A stretch of DNA of 64,000 bases, from positions 868,001 through 932,000 of the forward strand of contig NZ_PYGD01000001.1 of assembly GCF_003014535.1 (NCBI RefSeq). Reading direction: 5' to 3'. Shown here one piece after another: positions 58,197 to 64,000 of this stretch. Positions within the stretch are counted from its first letter, which is position 1, and every line of letters starts with the position of its first letter. Made by a program: the position numbers and the translations under genes. Under the pieces are notes generated by a model. It was not told where the DNA came from. It did no database searches and saw only the letters and a list, made by a program, of their open reading frames with translations. Source of the DNA: Taibaiella chishuiensis (GTDB lineage Bacteria; Bacteroidota; Bacteroidia; Chitinophagales; Chitinophagaceae).

Positions 58197-60596
58197 ATGT
58201 TCCGCTCCACTTTTAAGCGACCGCTTAAATTCATGCTCCTATGCATGGTACTCTCGTTGTCTTTATCCAGGGCCGGTGCGCAGTTTATCTGTTCGCCCCA
58301 GGTAACAGCAACCAATTTCTACATCAGTAATGTCATGTTTAACTACAGTGGCGCGGGTCTTACCTGGCCTACGGGTAACAATGGCTATTCGGCCAATGTC
58401 AGCGCCTCTTCGAAAACGATCCCCAGGTACTATGCCCATACTGCTACCTTCTGGTTTGAACTGAAGAATACCTCGGCCGCAGCGATTACCGTTTACTTCC
58501 GTTTTTTTGCAGACTGGAACCAAAATGGCGGATTTACCGATGGTGCCTATGAAATGGGGAATTCTGTCCCGGTAATTATCCCGGCCAATTCCAGTACAGG
58601 CGCCAGTTATAGCATGGCTCCCCCGGTTGATGCCAAGTATGGTTTCATCCGTGTGCGCCTGGTGGTAAGTCAGAACAGTAACCTGACCGATCCCTGTGGG
58701 ACCATTGCCGGGGAAGTGGAGGATTACAAGATTACGGTACTGAGCAACAGTGCGCCCGTAATGCCTGCTACGGCCAGCATTTTCATGAATCCTATGCTAA
58801 CCACACAGACGGCTTCCGAAGGCTTCTCGGTTAACCAGATCATTACCGGCTCCCAACCCGAAACAGCATTGATTACGGATGCGGACGACAGTACGGGCTA
58901 CTATGTGCCCCGGGGTATTGCAATCTACGGGGTTGGAGGCACCGGTTACTGGCAATATAAGACTACCTCGTCCGATGCCTGGGCCAATCTCGGGCTTCCC
59001 TCGCCAAGCAGTGCAATGTTACTTCTTGGAGACTCTAAGACCGATACCCGCTATCAGCCGGGCGCCAGGCTACGCTTTTTGCCTACCGGTCCAGGTAATG
59101 CCGGGATTACATTCCAGGCCTGGGACGGTACTTCCTCCGGTCCTCATGGCTCTTTCAATGGCGTCATGGGGAGCGGCGGTGTTTCTGCTTTCAGTACTGT
59201 CGCAAGAGGTATAAACATACCCGTTACTACCGTTATGCCTACCCATAAATTCTATTTAGCCTCGCCTTCGGCCGACAATATTATTGCAGCACCGTTCAAT
59301 CCTGCGACTGGCGTGGCTTACGATCCTGCTCCTATCGTATCGAATAATACCAACCTGACCAATATCACCGATATGGACCTGGATGTTACGAATAATAAGT
59401 TGGTATGGACAGAAAGTGCGGCGGTCGATAAAATCGTTAGCGCGAACATGGATGGCAGCAATGTAACCGTATTGTATACCTTTCCGAATACGGCAAGCGA
59501 CCCCAGGGGTATTGCTTTCGGTGGTGGCAGAATGTACTATACCGATAACGGGGGCACCGGCAAAGGCATTTACAAGGCAAACCTGAACGGTACGGGGCGT
59601 CAGCTCATTACCGGGGGCGCAGGGCAATTACCTACACCAACCGAAATCAAGGATATTGAATACTACAACAATAAGCTCTACGTTGCCGCCGGCCCGGTAA
59701 ATGGTTTTTACAACATTTACCAGATAGATACAACAGGGGCTAACCCGGTTGTCGTTATTGGCTCAACCAGTAATATCGAGCAACTTGACGTAAAAGCCGG
59801 CATGGTTTTCTGGACGGAAAATGGCACAACCTCAAGGGTACAGGTAAAGCTGTTGTCACAAATAAATACAATCACACTGGTATCCGCTAATAACCGGACC
59901 TTCCGCGATATTCAGCTGGATTCTGCAAATAGCAGGGTGTACTACCTGGATGAGATGCCGGCTGCCAACAGGCCGAGCGACCGTTACCTGATGTATGTAC
60001 CGCTTGCCGGCGGCTTACCGGTTAAGGTATTGAATCTGCCTGAGGCCTATACTTCCCTGGTGTCGGCCTTCAACCCGGCTTCCCTGGCCATTACCCTGGA
60101 GGACTTTAACGGTAAGGCCCTGGCTAAAACAAACAGGCTGCAATGGCTGGTTGGTAGCGAAGGCCCGGGCGCCCGGTATAGCCTGGAACGTAGTGCCGAT
60201 GGAACAAGTTTTGTACCGCTTGCTGTTATTGCAGGAGCAAAGGCGAGGCAGTATCAATATGAAGATGCTTCGCCGCTGCAGGGCACTTCCTTCTACCGCC
60301 TGCACTTGCAGGATGATGCCGGCGAGGACAGCTATAGCAAAACAATAGCCCTGCAAAGAGGCGCGGGTAACAATAACACCGTGGTGGTATATCCCAACCC
60401 GGCAAAGGATGTGCTGCAGGTATTGGGCGCCGAGGTGCAACTGCTGGAATTGTATAATATTATGGGACAGAAAGTGGCCGGATCCGGTGGCATGAACATG
60501 CTCTCGCTGGCGCATCTGCCGGCGGGTATCTACAACCTGCGCATTACCCTGGCGGGTTCGCAGGAAGTGATCAGCGAAAAAGTGATCAAACAATAA
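58197..60596 (+). CDS. GEVED/beta-propeller surface protein with T9SS sorting domain, copy 1
   Basis: This 799-residue secreted protein has a signal peptide ending near RAGA. A GEVED domain (about residues 35-190) follows with FFADWNQNGGF and the motif GEVEDYKITV. The middle domain (about 200-345) contains TASEGFSVNQIITGSQPE and FQAWDGT. A YWTD/NHL-like propeller region (about 350-650) has repeats such as NLTNITDMDLDVTNNKLVWT and GIAFGGGRMYYTDNG. A fibronectin-like segment follows. The T9SS type A sorting domain begins VVVYPNPAKDVLQVLG and ends KVIKQ. It is therefore exported by T9SS and anchored or released at the surface. The role may be adhesion or carbohydrate binding; no catalytic site is seen. 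Confidence 0.9.
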   Translation: MFRSTFKRPLKFMLLCMVLSLSLSRAGAQFICSPQVTATNFYISNVMFNYSGAGLTWPTGNNGYSANVSASSKTIPRYYAHTATFWFELKNTSAAAITVYFRFFADWNQNGGFTDGAYEMGNSVPVIIPANSSTGASYSMAPPVDAKYGFIRVRLVVSQNSNLTDPCGTIAGEVEDYKITVLSNSAPVMPATASIFMNPMLTTQTASEGFSVNQIITGSQPETALITDADDSTGYYVPRGIAIYGVGGTGYWQYKTTSSDAWANLGLPSPSSAMLLLGDSKTDTRYQPGARLRFLPTGPGNAGITFQAWDGTSSGPHGSFNGVMGSGGVSAFSTVARGINIPVTTVMPTHKFYLASPSADNIIAAPFNPATGVAYDPAPIVSNNTNLTNITDMDLDVTNNKLVWTESAAVDKIVSANMDGSNVTVLYTFPNTASDPRGIAFGGGRMYYTDNGGTGKGIYKANLNGTGRQLITGGAGQLPTPTEIKDIEYYNNKLYVAAGPVNGFYNIYQIDTTGANPVVVIGSTSNIEQLDVKAGMVFWTENGTTSRVQVKLLSQINTITLVSANNRTFRDIQLDSANSRVYYLDEMPAANRPSDRYLMYVPLAGGLPVKVLNLPEAYTSLVSAFNPASLAITLEDFNGKALAKTNRLQWLVGSEGPGARYSLERSADGTSFVPLAVIAGAKARQYQYEDASPLQGTSFYRLHLQDDAGEDSYSKTIALQRGAGNNNTVVVYPNPAKDVLQVLGAEVQLLELYNIMGQKVAGSGGMNMLSLAHLPAGIYNLRITLAGSQEVISEKVIKQ

Positions 60597-60990
60597 ATAT
60601 ATTTTCCCGGTTGCGTTATAACAACTGCAACAAGGTTACGAAAGCCCGCGTAGAACGCGGGCTTTCGTGTGTCCGGGATAGGAAGCAAAACGGGGTGGGT
60701 TTAGGGTAATTTACCATCAATAGTCCTTAATGCCGGAAGCCTTTATCGGGTGAAACAAGTATATGGATGCTGATAATTGGCTTTAATCTTGATCTGTAGT
60801 CTATGGTACATCAGCCGCTAAGCAACTTCCTTTACGTACATGGCGTTTAGGACCGGACATCGCGGAGCGATACCTGAAGGTTTTTATGCTCCCTTGTGGT
60901 AACAGGCCATCTTTTTTGGCTTATTTTTGCGGCGCAGAAATGTTTACAAACCAATAGTAGACATTTATTTAGAACCACAAACCGCAATTT
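60597..60990. other. Intergenic region between the two GEVED genes
   Basis: This 394-bp gap begins with a strong terminator (60639-60667). The rest has no coding potential that I can support. An exact -7 element, TATTTTTG at 60922-60929, lies 62 nt before the second GEVED gene. Both copies share the leader sequence ACCACAAACCGCA near their starts, which marks the duplication boundary. Confidence 0.55.
60639..60667 (+). terminator. Terminator after GEVED copy 1
   Basis: A perfect 13-bp stem (CGAAAGCCCGCGT / ACGCGGGCTTTCG) with loop AGA; the T run is short. Confidence 0.85.
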
Positions 60991-63387
60991 ATGATCCAAC
61001 CTTACTTTAAGCGTTCGCTTAAATGCATGCTCCTGTGCCTGCCACTTTCGTTGTCTTTATCAAAGGCGGGTGCACAGACTTATTGTACCCCCCAGGTTAC
61101 GGCTACCAACTTTTACATCAGCAATGCGATGTTTAACTATGGTAGTCCCGGCGTCAACTGGCCGACGGGCAATAACGGATATTCTGCCACCCTGAGCAGC
61201 TCTTCGAAAACCATACCGCGTTACTATACTCATACTGCAGCATTCTGGTATTATGCAACCAATACCACTGCAGCTCCTATTACGGTTTATATCCGGTTTT
61301 TTGCAGATTGGAACCATGACGGCGACTTCTCCGATCCCGGTGAAACGGGTTATTCCGCACAGCAGGTCCTTGCTCCCAATACAGGTACCGGTACGGGTTA
61401 TAACGTGTATCCGCCGCTTAATGCCCTTACCGGTACTACACGCGTAAGAATTATCCTGAGCCAGAACAGTGATGTTACCGATCCCTGTGCCCCTGTTACC
61501 GGCGAAGTAGAAGATTATATCTTCACCATACAGAACAGCAGTGCACCCGTACTGTCGACCACGGCCAATGTGTTCCTGAATAGTTTGCTGACTACGCAGA
61601 CGGCTTCTGAAGGTTTTACGATCAACCAGCTGATCACCGGCTCCCAGCCCGATATGCCGCTTATTACCGACCCGGACGATAGTACCGGTTATTATGTGCC
61701 CCGCGGTATCGCGATTACCGGCGCTACGGGTACCGGCACCTGGCAGTACAAGGCCACGCCGGCCAGCACCTGGACCAATGTGGGTGCAGTCACCGGGCTT
61801 AATGCCCTGCTCCTGATGGGCGATGCGGCAGACAACCGTTACCTGCCCGGCGGCAGGCTGCGTTTTATACCGACCGGCGCCGGTAACCCGGCACTTACAT
61901 TCCGGGCCTGGGATGGTACAACCGGTACCCACGGCGCTTATGGCACCGCTGTGGTAAGTGGTGGTACCTCGGCCTTTAGTACCGCGGTACGGAGCGTGTC
62001 GTTGCCTGTAGTTACGGCTAACCCTACCCGTCACTTCTATATGGCCTCAGCATCGGCCGACAATATCCTTGCTTCGTTCTTCGACCCTGCGGGCGGACTG
62101 GCTTATACGCCTGCTACCATTGTATCGGACAATACCAACCTGACCAATGTAACCGATATTGATCTCGATGCTGCGAACAACAGGCTGGTATGGACCGAGA
62201 GCGCCGTGGTCGATAAGATCGTAAGTGCCGACTTCGATGGCAGCAATGTAACGGTACTGTACACCTTCCCCACCTCGGGCAGCGCGCCCAATGGCATCGC
62301 TATAGGCGGCGGTAAAATGTTTTATACCGATAACGGGCTTACGGCTAAAGGCGTGTACAAGGCTACGCTTAGCGGCGGCGGAAACGTACGTATTACCGGT
62401 AATGCAGGTCAGCTGGCCATGCCCAACCAGGTGCGCGATATCGAGTACTACAACAACAAGCTGTACGTGATTGCCCGCGCCACGCCAATCGGCAATTACT
62501 CCGTTTACCAGATGGATACTACCGGCGCTAACCCGGTTGAAGTCGTATCTACACCCAATGTGATCCAACACTTGGAGGTAGCTGCAGGTAATGTATACTG
62601 GACAGAATTAGTCAACAACAATGCGGCGCTGTATGTTAAGCCTATTGCGGGTACAACCGTTACAACACTGGCAACCGGTACCGGCCGCCAGTTCCGGGAT
62701 ATTGAAGTAGACTCGGCTAACAATAAGGTATATTATATAGACCTGATGAGTGGCTCCGCCCAGCCGGCCGACCGCGCCCTGATGGCGGTACCGATGACCG
62801 GCGGCAGCCCGGTTAAAGTGTTGAGCCTGCCGGAAAATTATATTACCCTGGTATCGGATATCGCCCCGACGGCACTGGCCATTACCCTGCAGGACTTCTC
62901 CGGCAAGGCCCTGGCCCGTACAAACCACCTGCAATGGCAGGTAGGTAACGAAGGTCCTGGCGCCCGTTATACCCTGGAGCGCAGCGCCGATGGGACTACC
63001 TTTGCACCGCTTGCGCTTATCGCGGGTAAGGCAGCGCATCAGTACCAATACGAAGATGCCAATCCTTTGCCCGGTGTGTCTTTCTACCGCCTGCACCTGC
63101 AGGACGCAGCCGGCCAGGACAGCTATAGCAAGACAATAGCGTTGCAGCGTTCAGCTGCCATTAAGGACAATATCCTGGTTTACCCTAACCCCGTAACCGA
63201 TGTGGTTAAGGTGCTGGGCGACGAGCTGCAACTGCTCGAGTTATATAATATTATGGGACAAAAGGTCGCAGCGGTAAGCGGCGCCAACAGTCTTTCGATG
63301 GCACACCTGCCTGCTGGTATCTATAACCTGCGCATTACCCTGGCGGGTACGGAAACCGTGATCAGCCAGAGGGTAATTAAACAATAG
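60991..63387 (+). CDS. GEVED/beta-propeller surface protein with T9SS sorting domain, copy 2
   Basis: This 798-residue paralogue of the previous gene has the same domain order throughout. It has a signal peptide ending KAGA, then a GEVED domain with FFADWNHDGDFSDPGE and GEVEDYIFTI. The TASEGFTINQLITGSQPD domain follows, then the propeller region (NLTNVTDIDLDAANNRLVWT). A T9SS type A tail begins ILVYPNPVTDVVKVLG. The two proteins align without large gaps and look about 70 percent identical by eye, indicating a fairly recent tandem duplication. Divergence is greatest in the middle domain and inner propeller loops, which may bear ligand specificity. Copy 2 ends at a palindromic terminator. Confidence 0.9.
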   Translation: MIQPYFKRSLKCMLLCLPLSLSLSKAGAQTYCTPQVTATNFYISNAMFNYGSPGVNWPTGNNGYSATLSSSSKTIPRYYTHTAAFWYYATNTTAAPITVYIRFFADWNHDGDFSDPGETGYSAQQVLAPNTGTGTGYNVYPPLNALTGTTRVRIILSQNSDVTDPCAPVTGEVEDYIFTIQNSSAPVLSTTANVFLNSLLTTQTASEGFTINQLITGSQPDMPLITDPDDSTGYYVPRGIAITGATGTGTWQYKATPASTWTNVGAVTGLNALLLMGDAADNRYLPGGRLRFIPTGAGNPALTFRAWDGTTGTHGAYGTAVVSGGTSAFSTAVRSVSLPVVTANPTRHFYMASASADNILASFFDPAGGLAYTPATIVSDNTNLTNVTDIDLDAANNRLVWTESAVVDKIVSADFDGSNVTVLYTFPTSGSAPNGIAIGGGKMFYTDNGLTAKGVYKATLSGGGNVRITGNAGQLAMPNQVRDIEYYNNKLYVIARATPIGNYSVYQMDTTGANPVEVVSTPNVIQHLEVAAGNVYWTELVNNNAALYVKPIAGTTVTTLATGTGRQFRDIEVDSANNKVYYIDLMSGSAQPADRALMAVPMTGGSPVKVLSLPENYITLVSDIAPTALAITLQDFSGKALARTNHLQWQVGNEGPGARYTLERSADGTTFAPLALIAGKAAHQYQYEDANPLPGVSFYRLHLQDAAGQDSYSKTIALQRSAAIKDNILVYPNPVTDVVKVLGDELQLLELYNIMGQKVAAVSGANSLSMAHLPAGIYNLRITLAGTETVISQRVIKQ

Positions 63388-63433
63388 CATTTTGATTGCC
63401 TGGTATCATTTTGTAACCGGGTAGTAAGTAATA

Positions 63434-63461
63434 AAGCCCGCGCTGTATACAGCGCGGGCTT
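63434..63461. terminator. Palindromic terminator between GEVED copy 2 and the convergent gene
   Basis: AAGCCCGCGCTGTA and TACAGCGCGGGCTT form a perfect 28-bp palindrome that can terminate transcription from both sides. Confidence 0.85.
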
Positions 63462-63491
63462 GTTGTTTTGATACGTTTTACCTTGTATTAC

Positions 63492-64000
63492 TTAGAGATC
63501 ATCAAGAACGATCAGCTCCAGGTTGACGAGCGCATCTGCGCCGGTAATCTCAACAACAAATTGCTGGTCGGTTTGTGAAAGCGAGGTAAAGGGTAAAAGA
63601 TCAGTGCCGGTAGTTTGCCATTTTGCCACGACCCCGAAGGTGCCGCTCAGGAAAGAACCGGGTGTAGCGATCTGGTTAAAGAGCTCTTTGTATACCAGGG
63701 CAAACTGCAACGCGGAAGCCGTATAGGTGCCGTTGATGCGCAGTATGCCTACGATGCCGCCCGAGTACATCGAGCTGCCTCCCAGCAGCGGGTCGCCGCT
63801 AAAGCGTAATAAAAAGGTTTTATCTTTTAAACCGTTATAGAAGCCGGCGGCAAGATCGAAGGTATAAGTAGATACATTGCCGCTAAGCGTTGTTGCACTT
63901 TGGGGCAATACCGGCCTTCTCCTGTTGGGCCACAACGATTCGTTGGTCCGGGCGAAGGGATAAAGCTGTTCGGGAATATAGGCCAGCTGCGGTTTTTGCG
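63492..64000 (-). CDS. C-terminal part of a protein of unknown function (cut by window edge)
   Basis: An open frame of 169 codons runs from the right edge of the window to a stop at 63492 on the minus strand, so the start lies outside. The visible part reads like an all-beta domain: TYTFDLAAGFYNGLKDKTFL, GGIVGILRINGTYTASALQF and QQFVVEITGADALVNLEL. It ends IVLDDL. Just inside the edge it has FARTNESLWPNRRRPVLPQ. There is no T9SS tail. I do not recognise the family. Confidence 0.65.
   Translation of the reverse strand, partial: QKPQLAYIPEQLYPFARTNESLWPNRRRPVLPQSATTLSGNVSTYTFDLAAGFYNGLKDKTFLLRFSGDPLLGGSSMYSGGIVGILRINGTYTASALQFALVYKELFNQIATPGSFLSGTFGVVAKWQTTGTDLLPFTSLSQTDQQFVVEITGADALVNLELIVLDDL

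Overview
The window reads as chromosomal DNA of a member of the Bacteroidota, most likely the order Chitinophagales. Four signs support this. Many start regions carry the Bacteroidota -7 promoter element TAnnTTTG and lack an obvious Shine-Dalgarno sequence. Two large secreted proteins end in type IX secretion (T9SS) sorting domains. IspG is the long form with an inserted domain, and GldF and MqnC are present. The order is inferred from gene content and is not proven. Both ends of the window cut a gene.

Layout. 0-4.9 kb (minus strand): a DUF4011-type superfamily 1 helicase cut by the window edge, overlapped by an M48 metallopeptidase gene. 5-15 kb (plus): ispG, a SET-domain gene, three paralogous outer-membrane proteins, gldF, rsgA, a SCO1-like copper protein, a MazG-like hydrolase, a crotonase and infC. 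The usual infC partners rpmI and rplT are missing; 0.9 kb of apparently non-coding DNA with a 65-bp duplicated palindromic element follows instead. 16-22 kb: a repeat-built secreted protein, miaA, a pRiA4b ORF-3-like gene, and a probable metal-uptake locus (His-rich membrane protein, TonB-dependent receptor, lipoprotein). 22.3-23.95 kb: four tandem one-gene cassettes encoding double-glycine, Cys-rich, lanthipeptide-like precursors. Each has its own promoter, a conserved leader hairpin with compensatory base changes, and its own terminator. No modification enzyme lies nearby. 24-31 kb (minus): a glycosyltransferase, an LpxH-like phosphoesterase, a porin-like protein, a methionine aminotransferase, MoxR and MqnC.

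31-33.9 kb is the most unusual stretch. Two leader-peptide attenuators in series precede a DRB0094/Rnl5-family RNA ligase. The ligase is followed by three identical tRNA-Ser(GCT) genes made by tandem duplication of the intergenic segment, and then by a YkuK-type RNase H-like gene. A third attenuator of the same design precedes a BCS1-like AAA ATPase at 38.7-40 kb. Ribosome stalling in the leaders, for example when tRNAs are damaged or uncharged, would be expected to relieve termination; this is a hypothesis.

34-42.7 kb: MATE, AI-2E-family and MscS membrane proteins, a WYL regulator, metF and small hypothetical genes. 42.8-48.5 kb: a LysR gene divergent from an apparent electrophile-detoxification operon (aldo/keto reductase, VOC protein, two Old Yellow Enzymes, DJ-1/Hsp31-like protein). 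48.6-58 kb: an MFS carrier, AraC and MocR regulators with candidate operators, an SDR, DoxX, an azoreductase, two GNATs and an SdhC without SdhA/SdhB. 58-63.4 kb: two tandem paralogous 800-residue GEVED/beta-propeller/T9SS proteins. The window ends in a partial gene of unknown function.
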